A stretch of DNA of 64,000 bases from Novosphingobium sp. (GCF_027489515.1 NZ_JAIXZS010000035.1:21984-85983), one strand, 5' to 3'; counted from the first letter of the stretch, positions 1-7,407 are shown. The notes: a model not told the origin generated them from the letters alone. Translations and numbers: made by a program.

Positions 1-899
1 CCGATCTGTGGCTGCGTTTTCTGGATGAAAGCCTGGGCGGCGACGCGGAGACCATCCGGTTTATCCAGCAATGGTTCGGCTACGCGCTAACCGGCGACAC
101 CCGCGAACATGCCCTTGCATTTGTCTTTGGCCCCGGCGGCAACGGCAAGAGCGTGCTGATCAATACGCTGATCGCTATCATGGGCGACTATGCTGTCACG
201 GCGGCAATGGAGACCTTCACCGCATCGAAGTTCGACCGGCACCGGACCGAGCTTGCCATGCTGGCGGGCGCGCGTCTGGTAACAGCGAGCGAGACCGAGG
301 AAGGGCGCGCATGGGCTGAGGCCAAGGTCAAACAGATGACCGGCGGTGACCCGATTACGGCCAACTTCATGAGGCAGGACAACTTCACCTTCAAACCGCA
401 GTTCAAGCTCACGATCGCGGGCAACCACGCGCCGCAACTGGCCAACGTAGACGACGCCATGAAGCGCCGCTTCAACATCGTGCCGTTCATCAACACGCCC
501 GCGAATCCTGATCGGGAATTGGAGGCAAAGCTGCGCGCCGAGCATGGGCGCATTCTGGCATGGGCAATCGTCGGTTGCCTCGACTGGCAGGAGAACGGAC
601 TGCTTCGCCCCAACGCGGTCAAGGCAGCGACCGCCAACTACTTCGAGGAGCAGGATCTGTTCGGCCAATGGCTTGGCGAAAGGTGCGTTGTGGGCCGCGA
701 CAAGTGGGAGCTGGCGACCCCGCTTTTCAATAGCTGGCGCGATTATGCACGCGAGGCAGGCGACGATGCAGGCAGCGCGAAAGGGTTTAGCGGGCGGCTG
801 ACAAAGCGCGGTTTCACTCATGGGCGCGCACCGGGCGGGCTGCGCAAGTACGATGGCTTGGCACTTCGCAGGAGCGGGAGTGACGCTTGTGACGGATAG
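1..899 (+). CDS. P4/D5-type DNA primase-helicase, C-terminal part (5' truncated by window)
   Basis: The open frame runs from the window edge (frame of position 3) to a TAG at 897-899, so the gene starts upstream. A Walker A motif, GPGGNGKS, is encoded near 129-152, followed by the typical SF3 helicase region with MTGGDPITANFM and later IAGNHAPQ and MKRRFNIVPF. This is the C-terminal helicase half of phage/plasmid primases of the P4 alpha or D5 family, which unwind DNA at an element's own origin and prime its replication. The N-terminal primase half cannot be seen. A repeat cluster overlapping the 3' end (889-1000) could be its binding site. Confidence 0.9.
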   Translation, partial: DLWLRFLDESLGGDAETIRFIQQWFGYALTGDTREHALAFVFGPGGNGKSVLINTLIAIMGDYAVTAAMETFTASKFDRHRTELAMLAGARLVTASETEEGRAWAEAKVKQMTGGDPITANFMRQDNFTFKPQFKLTIAGNHAPQLANVDDAMKRRFNIVPFINTPANPDRELEAKLRAEHGRILAWAIVGCLDWQENGLLRPNAVKAATANYFEEQDLFGQWLGERCVVGRDKWELATPLFNSWRDYAREAGDDAGSAKGFSGRLTKRGFTHGRAPGGLRKYDGLALRRSGSDACDG

Positions 900-1000
900 T
901 GACGCTTCTACCTGTTATCCTGACACGCGTGCGCGCGTGCGTGTGTGTGAGCTTATGGGGTTGACCCGTCACTATCCGTCACTCCCGGCCTATCCGTCAC
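889..1000. repeat. Iteron-like inverted and direct repeats after the primase gene (possible replication origin)
   Basis: A 15-bp sequence GTGACGGATAGTGAC at 889-903 recurs in perfect inverted orientation at 968-982, and 10 bp of the same unit (TATCCGTCAC) recurs at 991-1000. In addition AGTGACGCTT occurs at 879-888 and again at 898-907. P4-type alpha proteins bind short iterons at their origin, so a replication-origin role is reasonable but inferred. No convincing gene lies between 900 and 1159. Confidence 0.5.
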
Positions 1001-1159
1001 AACTTCGATCCATGATCGCACGCGGCTCTGCGCAGCCCCCCGAGGGGTGGATCGCCCTCTCTGGCCTTCCCAAGCAGCACCGCGCCCCATCCAAAATTCT
1101 CGCATCCGCAGTTGGAAACATGGGGGTCAAACCCCGGAAAATCGAAGGATTAGAGCGAC

Positions 1160-1498
1160 ATGCGCAATAGCACCCCGCGCAACAGCGCTACAGCCCGCAC
1201 CGGCTGGAATCACGGCGGCAAGTCTCGACAGGAACGCGGCTACGGCGCGCATTGGGTGAAGCTTCGCCCGCTGATCCTCGCCCGCGACAAGCACTTGTGC
1301 CAGCCCTGTCTGGCCAAGGGCCAACTCACCCCGGCGACGGAAGTCGACCACATCGTGCCGAAGGCCAAAGGCGGCACGGATGACGCGGACAACTTGCGCT
1401 CGATCTGCACACCTTGCCACCGCGACAAGACGCTGCTCGACAACGGCGCGAGGCCAAAGCGCGCGTTTGGCAGCGATGGTTGGCCAATCGACCAATGA
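1160..1498 (+). CDS. Phage-type HNH endonuclease
   Basis: A 112-residue protein with a treble-clef HNH fold: a first zinc knuckle CQPC, the core VDHIVPKAKGGTDDADNL with the catalytic His, and a second knuckle CTPCHRD. This compact class is common beside terminase and capsid genes of HK97-like phages, where HNH proteins take part in DNA packaging, and also occurs in satellites. The 3' end overlaps the next ORF by an ATGA junction at 1495-1498, suggesting translational coupling. No terminase gene is adjacent here, so whether it acts in packaging, replication or defence cannot be read from the sequence. Confidence 0.85.
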   Translation: MRNSTPRNSATARTGWNHGGKSRQERGYGAHWVKLRPLILARDKHLCQPCLAKGQLTPATEVDHIVPKAKGGTDDADNLRSICTPCHRDKTLLDNGARPKRAFGSDGWPIDQ

Positions 1499-1731
1499 GC
1501 GCGCACGTCCCTCTCACCCGCCTGATCGAACGGACCAACGACGAAGGGCAGCGTGTGCTGTCTGGTTGGCTGGGCAAGGCCAAGGTGATCGGCCATCGCG
1601 GCAAAGACAGCGCCGATGGCAGCGCAACGTGGGTGCTTTACCTCGCTGCGCCGGATGACCGGGCGAATGAGGCCAAGAGGCGCGCATTCGTCAGGCGGTG
1701 CGGCAATGGCACCCCAGGGGGTGGATCATGA
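1495..1731 (+). CDS. Small hypothetical phage protein (78 aa)
   Basis: The start ATG at 1495 overlaps the HNH stop codon (ATGA), giving a 78-residue product beginning MSAHVPLTRLIERTNDEGQR. It contains a short beta-rich stretch (GWLGKAKVIGHRGKDS, then WVLYLAAPDD) and a basic C-terminus. I do not recognise a family. The tight overlap with the HNH gene and the shared direction argue that it is a real member of the element's operon. An upstream in-frame start would overlap the HNH gene much further and is less likely. Confidence 0.55.
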   Translation: MSAHVPLTRLIERTNDEGQRVLSGWLGKAKVIGHRGKDSADGSATWVLYLAAPDDRANEAKRRAFVRRCGNGTPGGGS

Positions 1732-1842
1732 GCAAAACCGGCCGATCTCAGCACCACGGTACCTCATTCGCTTTAACGCAAAGCCCACTTTCCTCGCGCG
1801 CGCAGGCGGAACGCGCGCGCGAGGCTGGCATCAGGAGGCCCT

Positions 1843-2085
1843 ATGCAACCGAACCATGATGAAACACCGCTTGCCGAAATGATCGCAACCTCGCGTCAGC
1901 TTGCATTGGCGGTTCTGGCGATAGGCCAGCGCAAGGGCATGCCCGGCGGCGATCTGGCCGAGCTGGCGGCGATGGCGATGGGCGAGGTGATGCTGCAGCA
2001 CCTTGGCCTAGTCGGGACGGTCGAGCGCCTGCGCGATCTGGCGGACGTGATCGAGCGCGATCTGCTGGCAGCGATGGCGCATTGA
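1843..2085 (+). CDS. Small hypothetical protein (80 aa), helical
   Basis: An 80-residue, Ala/Leu/Met-rich helical protein (MQPNHDETPLAEMIATSRQL at the start). A good ribosome-binding site (AGGAGG) lies about 5 nt before the ATG, which supports the start and the reality of the gene. The middle (GDLAELAAMAMGEVMLQHLG) reads as two amphipathic helices. It lies between the HNH gene and the capsid gene, where phages carry head-assembly or regulatory accessory genes, but no function can be assigned. Confidence 0.6.
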   Translation: MQPNHDETPLAEMIATSRQLALAVLAIGQRKGMPGGDLAELAAMAMGEVMLQHLGLVGTVERLRDLADVIERDLLAAMAH

Positions 2086-2122
2086 CCGGCGACGGGATTC
2101 GTGCTAGCGGCGTTCGTATTTC

Positions 2123-2140
2123 CCGCTGTCTCGACAGCGG
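2123..2140 (+). other. Short hairpin in the capsid gene leader
   Basis: CCGCTGTC (2123-2130) and GACAGCGG (2133-2140) are perfect complements around a tiny loop, in the 143-bp gap before the capsid start at 2229. It could attenuate transcription or set capsid expression level. No T-run follows, so a terminator role is not supported. Confidence 0.3.
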
Positions 2141-2228
2141 AGGCCCGCAGGAGCTTCCTTCCCGCGCTCCCCCACACAAGGGGCAGGCCTCCGCACTGAA
2201 GCTTTGCCCCGCAGACACGGAATCGAAC

Positions 2229-3551
2229 ATGACCCAAATGCTAAATGAACTGCGGCGCAAGCGCATTGGTCTGATTCATGAAGCGCGCTCAACACTTCAT
2301 GAACTGAGGGCAGAGGCATACAATCCGAATGGAAGCGACACCCTCTCGAAAGAGCTCGAACGGAAGCACGACGCTGTCATGCGTGACTTGGCTCTGGTCG
2401 ACCTCGACATCGACGAGGAGCGCAGCGCCGAAGAGAGCGAAGCAACCCGCGCGGCGGCACGTCCCGGCATGGGCGAGGCCATCACGACCACGGGCGTTGC
2501 CCTGACGGAAAGCGACGAGTTTGCCCGCGTGTGGTCGCAGCGTTCCAATCACGCATGGACCGATGATCGCGGCAATCCGATTCGCGTGCTGCGGCCTACC
2601 GAACGCTTTGGCGACCAGCGCGCCAGCGGCCCTGCACTGGGCGATACCGTGCGCGCGATGATCACCGGCCCGCGCAACGAATCGGAGCGCCGCGCTCTGG
2701 CTGAAGGCACCAATTCTGCAGGCGGCTATACCGTCCCGACCCCGCTCGCGACCATGTTCATTGACCGGCTGCGGTCGCAGTCTGTGGCGATCAAGGCAGG
2801 CGCGCTGACGGTTCCGATGACAAGCGCGACCCTTGCAATGGCCCGCCTCGAAACCGATCCGACGATCGGCTGGCGCGCTGAAAATGCAGCACTGGCCGAA
2901 GGCGATCCGACCTTCGGGCGCGTGCTGCTGACGGCGAAATCGCTGGCCGGCATCGTGAAAATCAGCCGAGAACTGGCGCAGGACACGGCCAACGCTGGCA
3001 CGATGATCGAACAGGCGCTCTCGCGCGCGATGGCGCTGGAAATCGACCGTGCGGCGATCTTCGGCGACGGTTCGAGCAACAGCCCGACCGGCATCACCGG
3101 GACCAGCGGGATCAACGAAGTCTCGATGGGCACCAACGGCGCCGTCCTGAACACCGACAAAATGCTCGACGCGATTTACGAGATGCTGCTCGACAACGCT
3201 TCGGCCCCGACCGCCGCGATCCTCCATCCCCGCACGATGATCGCACTGCAGAAGCTGAAGGACGGCCAGGGCATGCCGGTTACGCTGCCTTCGATGCTGG
3301 CCGCAGTACCGATGCTGATGACGACCGCCGCGCCGATCACGGAAACGCAGGGCAGCGCCACGAATGCCTCTTCGGTCGTCTTTGGTGATTTCCGCGAGCT
3401 GATCATCGGCATGCGGGAGAACATCACGATTCAGGTGCTGGACCAGCTCTACGCGGACAATGGGCAGATTGCCCTTGCGGTGCATGCTCGCTGCGATGTG
3501 CAGCTTGCCCACAAGGAAAGCTTCAGCCGCCTGAAGGGCATCATCCCCTAA
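2229..3551 (+). CDS. HK97-family phage major capsid protein
   Basis: A 440-residue protein of the HK97 fold. Residues 1-100 form a charged helical segment (KRIGLIHEARSTLHELRAEA, later LSKELERKHDAVMRDLALVD) matching the delta/scaffolding domain of HK97-type capsids. The shell domain follows, with the family-typical GGYTVPTPLATMFIDRLRSQ, KSLAGIVKISRELAQD, RAAIFGDGSSNSPTGI and a C-terminal DVQLAHKESFSRLKGI. The chosen start is ATG 2229; the open frame extends upstream to 2082 but that part has no family character. The delta domain is normally removed by a prohead protease, yet no protease, portal or terminase is found nearby. A hairpin follows the stop. Confidence 0.93.
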   Translation: MTQMLNELRRKRIGLIHEARSTLHELRAEAYNPNGSDTLSKELERKHDAVMRDLALVDLDIDEERSAEESEATRAAARPGMGEAITTTGVALTESDEFARVWSQRSNHAWTDDRGNPIRVLRPTERFGDQRASGPALGDTVRAMITGPRNESERRALAEGTNSAGGYTVPTPLATMFIDRLRSQSVAIKAGALTVPMTSATLAMARLETDPTIGWRAENAALAEGDPTFGRVLLTAKSLAGIVKISRELAQDTANAGTMIEQALSRAMALEIDRAAIFGDGSSNSPTGITGTSGINEVSMGTNGAVLNTDKMLDAIYEMLLDNASAPTAAILHPRTMIALQKLKDGQGMPVTLPSMLAAVPMLMTTAAPITETQGSATNASSVVFGDFRELIIGMRENITIQVLDQLYADNGQIALAVHARCDVQLAHKESFSRLKGIIP

Positions 3552-3558
3552 GACCCCC

Positions 3559-3593
3559 TGAGCGTAGCGTGGCCGCTCCAAGCGCTACGCTCA
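3559..3593 (+). terminator. Terminator-like hairpin after the capsid gene
   Basis: TGAGCGTAGCG (3559-3569) and CGCTACGCTCA (3583-3593) form a perfect 11-bp stem with a 13-nt loop, 8 nt after the capsid stop codon. No T-tract follows, so it may act as an mRNA-stabilising or weak terminator structure. Confidence 0.5.
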
Positions 3594-3651
3594 CCCGGCG
3601 GCGGTTCATGCGATGCGGAGCCGCCGCCGGTTCCATTTGCGGAGAATCTGA

Positions 3652-4018
3652 AATGGCGAAAGTTTTGCGCATTGTGGCGGTGATCGCGGGCGCAGCCGCG
3701 CTGATAGCGACCGGTCTCGGCGCGTTCGGCGTGGCGGCATTGGGTTCCACGGCAGGCGTTGCCGGTTCGGGCATCGCTTGGGCAACGATTGCCCAAGTCG
3801 CAGGCGCACCGGCCAAGCCTTCGGCGCTGGGCATCATCCCAAGAGGGGAAACCTATGACACTGCAAAACGGGATGATCTGGCAGGACGAAGTCCGCCTGT
3901 ATTGCGACACGGCGGTTCTCGAATTGCCGAGCGCGAAAGTCTGGGCATTTGCCTCGAAAGCAATTCACGGCGTTGCAGCGCCCTACGCGGTAACGGCGAC
4001 ACTGATCGAACAACCTGA
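3652..4018 (+). CDS. Small hydrophobic phage protein, possibly truncated tail-protein leader
   Basis: The 122-residue frame begins at ATG 3652 after a GGAG-like ribosome site (gcggagaatctgaa). Residues 1-55 are strongly hydrophobic and Ala/Gly-rich (MAKVLRIVAVIAGAAALIAT), like the N-terminal leader of some alphaproteobacterial phage tail proteins, or a membrane-active segment. From about residue 66 the frame overlaps the next gene (start 3855) by 164 bp and loses protein character, looking like out-of-frame reading. I infer a remnant of a longer tail gene cut by deletion, or a short membrane protein whose C-terminal part is passenger sequence. Confidence 0.45.
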
Positions 4019-4502
4019 TCGGGCGCAAGGCATCGTCCCGCTGGCAGAAGCCCTAGCGCGGTTTGGTCCGCACGGCCTGCCATCATCCGGCGACGTGCTG
4101 GGCGCGTGTCAGGATTGGCTAGCAGAGGCAGCGCGGGACCATGTGCAGGTTGGCCGCTTGCTGATCGGCTGCAACTATCCCGAAACCGGCCCCGAGCTGC
4201 TGATCATCGCAACCGACGATCTGGGATACGCAAAGCCCTTTGAGGCGGTGCAACTCGCCTCTTTCGCCTGTTCCAGCAACGAGAGCGTGGAATATTTGGA
4301 CGCGGCGCGCGACGGCTTCGACAGGGACCGAATGCTGGCGCTGATCGACCGGCAGCGCGCTTCCCTCATGGATACGCCAGGCTACGGGACAACTTACGGC
4401 ATTGGCGGCGAAGTGGTGGAAATCAGAGTGCAGCGCGGCGGCGTTGTGTCGTCTGCGGTGCGTCAGTGGCCCGACCGCGTGGGCGAAGTGATCCGGCCTT
4501 AG
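3855..4502 (+). CDS. Hypothetical protein of the element (215 aa)
   Basis: A 215-residue soluble protein starting at ATG 3855 with a GAGGGG ribosome site about 6 nt upstream. It has mixed alpha/beta character (MIWQDEVRLYCDTAVLELPS, HVQVGRLLIGCNYP, ELLIIATDDLGYAKPFEAVQ) and no signal peptide or membrane helix. I do not recognise the family. The stretch with LLIIATDD and the later SLMDTPGYGTTYGIGGEVVE superficially recall Ntn-hydrolase-like architecture, but this is a weak impression. It ends tail-to-tail with the RHH gene, the two stops overlapping at 4499-4502. Confidence 0.65.
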   Translation: MTLQNGMIWQDEVRLYCDTAVLELPSAKVWAFASKAIHGVAAPYAVTATLIEQPDRAQGIVPLAEALARFGPHGLPSSGDVLGACQDWLAEAARDHVQVGRLLIGCNYPETGPELLIIATDDLGYAKPFEAVQLASFACSSNESVEYLDAARDGFDRDRMLALIDRQRASLMDTPGYGTTYGIGGEVVEIRVQRGGVVSSAVRQWPDRVGEVIRP

Positions 4503-4684
4503 GCTTCAAGCGTGATCGCCAGCAACCGGCGGACAGCTTCCGGGCGCGATGGCTGATCGGGCTGGGCCGCAATCCACGTATCGAGCGCGGCAAGCTGATC
4601 GGGGGGAATGCGCACCGTCACCGGCGTTGCATTCACCGGCGGACGCCCTCGCGCTGATTTTCTGACATTACCAATTGACGACAT
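4499..4684 (-). CDS. Ribbon-helix-helix DNA-binding protein (probable autorepressor)
   Basis: A 61-residue protein on the minus strand. The segment TPVTVRIPPDQLAALDTWIA followed by SRPEAVRRLLAITL fits the CopG/Arc/MetJ ribbon-helix-helix fold: one beta-strand that dimerises in the DNA groove, then two helices. The N-terminal basic tail (VRKSARGRPP) is typical. The start codon lies inside a nearly perfect palindrome (4661-4701), so the protein very likely represses its own gene and perhaps the rightward gene at 4774. No ribosome site precedes the ATG, which could mean a leaderless mRNA. It may control the element's replication or excision. Confidence 0.8.
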   Translation of the reverse strand: MSSIGNVRKSARGRPPVNATPVTVRIPPDQLAALDTWIAAQPDQPSRPEAVRRLLAITLEA

Positions 4685-4701
4685 GAATTGATAATGTCAG
4701 A
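4661..4701. promoter_or_regulatory. 16-bp-arm palindrome over the RHH start codon (operator)
   Basis: TCTGACATTACCAATT (4661-4676) and AATTGATAATGTCAGA (4686-4701) are inverted repeats with one mismatch and a 9-nt centre. The RHH start codon (4682-4684 on the minus strand) lies in the centre, so half of the operator is coding sequence. RHH proteins bind such short AT-rich palindromes as dimers of dimers. The site is AT-rich against the high-GC background. Confidence 0.7.
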
Positions 4702-4773
4702 TAAGGCGAGCCGACGCAAGGATTAGGCCCCGAGCGTCGGCCCTAACCACACACGTTCACCGAAGGAACGAAC

Positions 4774-5295
4774 ATGGCTGACCTGACCGTAAAGGCGGAC
4801 TCTGTCCGCAGCAATCCCGCACGTCCGACGCGCTTTGAACAGGCGGTGCAGCGCTACCACTACGCCCTGAACAAGCTGCGCACCGAACCGGACGACAGCG
4901 ACGAAGCAAACGACCTGCTAGCCGATGCGCTTTGCCATGCCGAGCGCGGCGTCATGCGCGAACCGGTGGCCAACATCGAAGAGCTGCGCACCAAAGCCGA
5001 TATCGTTTTTGACGCCCTCGACAGCATTCCGTCCGACGCCAGCGTGCGGAGCCTCTTTGCCGACCTGATCCGGCTGACCGGCGGCGGCCCTTCGCGCTTG
5101 TTCGATCCGGCCTACTGGCTGCAGCGCTTCGAACGCCTGGGCGGCGGCTGGGTTGTGCGGGACGACAAAGTGTTCCTGTTCTGGACGCACGACAAGGACA
5201 TGATGAGCGATTGGCTGGTCGAACTGGAGGTGCGCGGCGGGCGCCCTGCGGTCGAAGCGCTGATCCTCGCCCGCAACGAAGCGCGGGAGGCGTGA
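4774..5295 (+). CDS. Hypothetical protein of the element (173 aa)
   Basis: A 173-residue, acidic, mostly helical cytoplasmic protein. The start ATG has an AAGGAA ribosome site. The N-terminal half reads as paired helices (RFEQAVQRYHYALNKLRTEP and DEANDLLADALCHAERGVMR); the C-terminal half has WLQRFERLGGGWVVRDDKVF and LFWTHDKDMMSDWLVELEVR. I do not recognise the family. It is followed 2 nt later by a small ORF in the same direction, so the two probably form an operon. Transcription likely starts in the RHH-gene intergenic region, placing it under the palindrome-binding repressor. Confidence 0.6.
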   Translation: MADLTVKADSVRSNPARPTRFEQAVQRYHYALNKLRTEPDDSDEANDLLADALCHAERGVMREPVANIEELRTKADIVFDALDSIPSDASVRSLFADLIRLTGGGPSRLFDPAYWLQRFERLGGGWVVRDDKVFLFWTHDKDMMSDWLVELEVRGGRPAVEALILARNEAREA

Positions 5296-5297
5296 TC

Positions 5298-5519
5298 ATG
5301 GCATCTGCAGCACTCACGCCCGCAAACAACGCTGGGCGCTCTCCTGCGGCCCTCCAGGGCGCAAACGTGGCCGAACTGATCGGCAACACCATCGAAGCCC
5401 TGATCGCGCTTTTGGACGCAATGGGCGGTGATCCTGACCTCGAAGAGGACGACCCGCACGGCCAGTGCGATGAGGACGGCGTCAACACCGCGCTGCATGT
5501 GCTGGCCCCGGCTGCATGA
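5298..5519 (+). CDS. Small acidic hypothetical protein (73 aa)
   Basis: A 73-residue protein starting at ATG 5298 with a GGGAGG ribosome site inside the end of the preceding gene. A central helix (VAELIGNTIEALIALLDAMG) is followed by a very acidic tail (GDPDLEEDDPHGQCDEDG). Function is unknown. The acidic, DNA-mimic-like composition is noted only as an observation. Co-transcription with the 173-residue neighbour is likely given the 2-nt spacing. Confidence 0.5.
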   Translation: MASAALTPANNAGRSPAALQGANVAELIGNTIEALIALLDAMGGDPDLEEDDPHGQCDEDGVNTALHVLAPAA

Positions 5520-5544
5520 TCGCGGTTGGCGGAGTTTAAACGAC

Positions 5545-5606
5545 ATTCCTCGTTTTCAGGATTGACATATTCCGCGCAGGGATTATCTTTCCTGAAAACG
5601 AGGAAT
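5545..5606 (+). promoter_or_regulatory. Promoter enclosed by a perfect 17-bp inverted repeat
   Basis: ATTCCTCGTTTTCAGGA (5545-5561) and TCCTGAAAACGAGGAAT (5590-5606) are perfect complements. Between them lies a promoter with -35 TTGACA (5562-5567), a 16-nt spacer and -10 TATCTT (5584-5589), which abuts the right arm. The right arm also provides the GAGGAA ribosome site for the gene at 5613. A dimeric regulator on both arms would shut off initiation, and an RNA hairpin could hide the ribosome site. Confidence 0.75.
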
Positions 5607-5612
5607 GAAGCC

Positions 5613-6149
5613 ATGAAGATCGCCGCTGCACAACGTAACCTGTCCCTTTATGATCTGGCCGACAAGCGCGTCGAGGCGATTGCAACGCAGCTTCGCGGCG
5701 CTGGCCTGCTTCCGAAGGGTGGGCGCGGACCATATGCGCCTGATGCCAACGAGGTCGAGATTGCCTTGTTTACGATCGCGGTTGGCGCTGGCGGCAAGGT
5801 GGCGGATGCTGTCGAGACTGCAATGGGACTTGCCAAAACGGTCGATGCGGACGGCCTGCAACTTCTGAAAGTTCTGGCGCACGCGGTCAGCGATACCGAC
5901 AAGGCGCACTCTATCCAATGCGTCTACCTTTTTCCGGGCCGCCCTATGGCACGGATGGCGCTGCGCGATGGTTTGACCCGTCATTTCTTTGCGCCCGCCC
6001 ACTGGACTGCGCACGGCTTCAATCCGGACGCGCAGGGGCAGGCCTTTGCTGGCCCGATTGGCTTCATTGGCGGTGCGGTGCTCGACCAAATGGCCCTCGA
6101 CTTTGCGCAAAATCAGCCTGCAGGCGATGATGCGGGTGAGCTTTCCTAA
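5613..6149 (+). CDS. Hypothetical protein behind the 17-bp operator, possible regulator
   Basis: A 178-residue protein; ATG 5613 is chosen because the GAGGAA ribosome site is 5-10 nt upstream and the promoter at 5562-5589 precedes it. The N-terminal 75 residues (VEAIATQLRGAGLLPKGGRG, then EVEIALFTIAVGAGGKVADA) resemble a small winged-helix or AsnC-like helical arrangement and may bind DNA. The remainder (HSIQCVYLFPGRPMARMALR, then FIGGAVLDQMALDFAQ) has no recognised fold. Its stop overlaps the next start (TAATG), so it is coupled to the AlpA-like gene and the integrase. That position suggests control of integration or excision, but this is inference. Confidence 0.6.
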   Translation: MKIAAAQRNLSLYDLADKRVEAIATQLRGAGLLPKGGRGPYAPDANEVEIALFTIAVGAGGKVADAVETAMGLAKTVDADGLQLLKVLAHAVSDTDKAHSIQCVYLFPGRPMARMALRDGLTRHFFAPAHWTAHGFNPDAQGQAFAGPIGFIGGAVLDQMALDFAQNQPAGDDAGELS

Positions 6150-6535
6150 TGAGCGGCGCTGGCCTCTACGTGACGGACACGGAGCTTGCCGAGATCATCG
6201 GCGGCATAACGGCGCGGACCGTGCGCACTATGCGAGCGCGCGGATTGCCTACGGTGAAGATGGGCAAGGCGTACCTCTACCCTCGCGAAAAGGCGCTGGC
6301 ATGGATTGCAGCGCAGGAGACTTCCTCATGCCCCGAGTCAACCGTGGAGCCCGCCTCGAATCCGTCAAGGGGCGTCCCGGCCTCTACATCGTCTGGTATG
6401 AGGCCGGGAGGCAGCGCCGCCGCAGCACTGGCACGACAGACAGCCGAGAGGCTGAAGCGCAGCTCGCCGCCTTCCTCCGGGAGCGTGAGCTTGCTGCACG
6501 CCCGGCAGGGCCGGCCGAACCGGACGAATACTTGA
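6149..6535 (+). CDS. AlpA/MerR-like helix-turn-helix protein (putative excisionase)
   Basis: Residues 5-56 fit a winged-helix DNA-binding domain of the AlpA/excisionase class: YVTDTELAEIIGGITARTVR, then MRARGLPTVKMGKAYLYPRE and KALAWIAAQE. Such proteins sit just before integrase genes and direct excision or activate int. The start overlaps the preceding stop (TAATG). The C-terminal half (Ser/Pro/Ala-rich, no structure) overlaps the integrase gene by about 208 bp, so the functional part is probably the first 60 residues. A strong case for the HTH, a weaker one for the excisionase role. Confidence 0.7.
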   Translation: MSGAGLYVTDTELAEIIGGITARTVRTMRARGLPTVKMGKAYLYPREKALAWIAAQETSSCPESTVEPASNPSRGVPASTSSGMRPGGSAAAALARQTAERLKRSSPPSSGSVSLLHARQGRPNRTNT

Positions 6536-7407
6536 TCGAAAGCGCGCTTGACTACTATGGCACCGTGCGCGCGCCTAAGGTGGCTGATCCAGCCCGCATT
6601 GGTTTCGCTCTATCTCCCTTGCTGGATTTCTGGGCAGGCGACAAGGTTTCAGCGATCACGGAAGAAACCTGTGGAGCCTACTGCCAGTGGCGCGGCAAAG
6701 CCCCGGCTACGCTTCGGCGCGAGCTCGCCACATTGCGCGCGGCGCTTATATTCGCCCAAAAGGCAAGGCGACTTACACTCGCACCGCACGTTTACTTGCC
6801 CGAAGCACCCGAAGGCAAAGACCGTTGGCTGACACAGAGCGAGGCGGCAGCGCTGCTGAACGCGGCGCGCAACAGCTATGCCAATGTTCGCCTTTACCTG
6901 CCCTTGTTCATCCTGATCGGGCTCTACACCGGCGCGCGCAAAGAGGCGATCCTGTCGCTCCGCTGGCCGCAGGTAGACCTCGATGCGGGCCGGATTGACT
7001 TTGCGCCGATCGGCACACGGCGGACGACCAAGCGCAAGGTGCGCGCAATGCCTATACCTAAACGACTCCTGACCTTCCTGCGGCTCGCAAGGCAGCGCGG
7101 CACCGATCTTGGCTATGTCGTGCATGACAGCGGCGCGCGCATCAAAGACATTGGTGGCGCGTGGGATGGCGACCCGGAACATCGCGGGCAAGGCAGCTTC
7201 GGCGGCGCGTGCAAGAAGGCTGCGCTGATCGGCGTCACACCCCACACGCTGCGGCACACTTGCGGCACCTGGATGGCGCAACGCGGCGTGCCACTTCACG
7301 ACATCGGCGGTTGGCTTGGGCACACCGACGCCCGGACAAGCGCCCTCTATGCCCACCATCATCCCGACCACATGCACGCGGCCCTCGCGGCGGCTGATCG
7401 GAGATAG
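6328..7407 (+). CDS. Tyrosine recombinase (phage-type integrase)
   Basis: A 359-residue integrase starting at ATG 6328. The N-terminus is a short Arm-DNA-binding region (VKGRPGLYIVWYEAGRQRRR), then a core-binding helical domain, then the catalytic domain. The catalytic set is visible: R204 in YTGARKEAILSLRW, a Lys in the hairpin TTKRKVRAMP, H306 and R309 in HTLRHT, H332 in WLGHTDARTS and nucleophile Y341 in SALYAHHH. It catalyses site-specific recombination, here into tRNA-Arg(CCG), whose 3' fragment lies about 100 bp downstream. The gene overlaps the AlpA-like ORF and is probably translated from the same mRNA. Confidence 0.95.
   Translation: MPRVNRGARLESVKGRPGLYIVWYEAGRQRRRSTGTTDSREAEAQLAAFLRERELAARPAGPAEPDEYLIESALDYYGTVRAPKVADPARIGFALSPLLDFWAGDKVSAITEETCGAYCQWRGKAPATLRRELATLRAALIFAQKARRLTLAPHVYLPEAPEGKDRWLTQSEAAALLNAARNSYANVRLYLPLFILIGLYTGARKEAILSLRWPQVDLDAGRIDFAPIGTRRTTKRKVRAMPIPKRLLTFLRLARQRGTDLGYVVHDSGARIKDIGGAWDGDPEHRGQGSFGGACKKAALIGVTPHTLRHTCGTWMAQRGVPLHDIGGWLGHTDARTSALYAHHHPDHMHAALAAADRR

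Noticed and set aside
820..1170. ORF of 116 codons over the repeat cluster
   Set aside because: It overlaps the primase end, has no ribosome site and owes part of its sequence to the repeats. A shorter start at 1012 also lacks a ribosome site, though a small protein there cannot be excluded.
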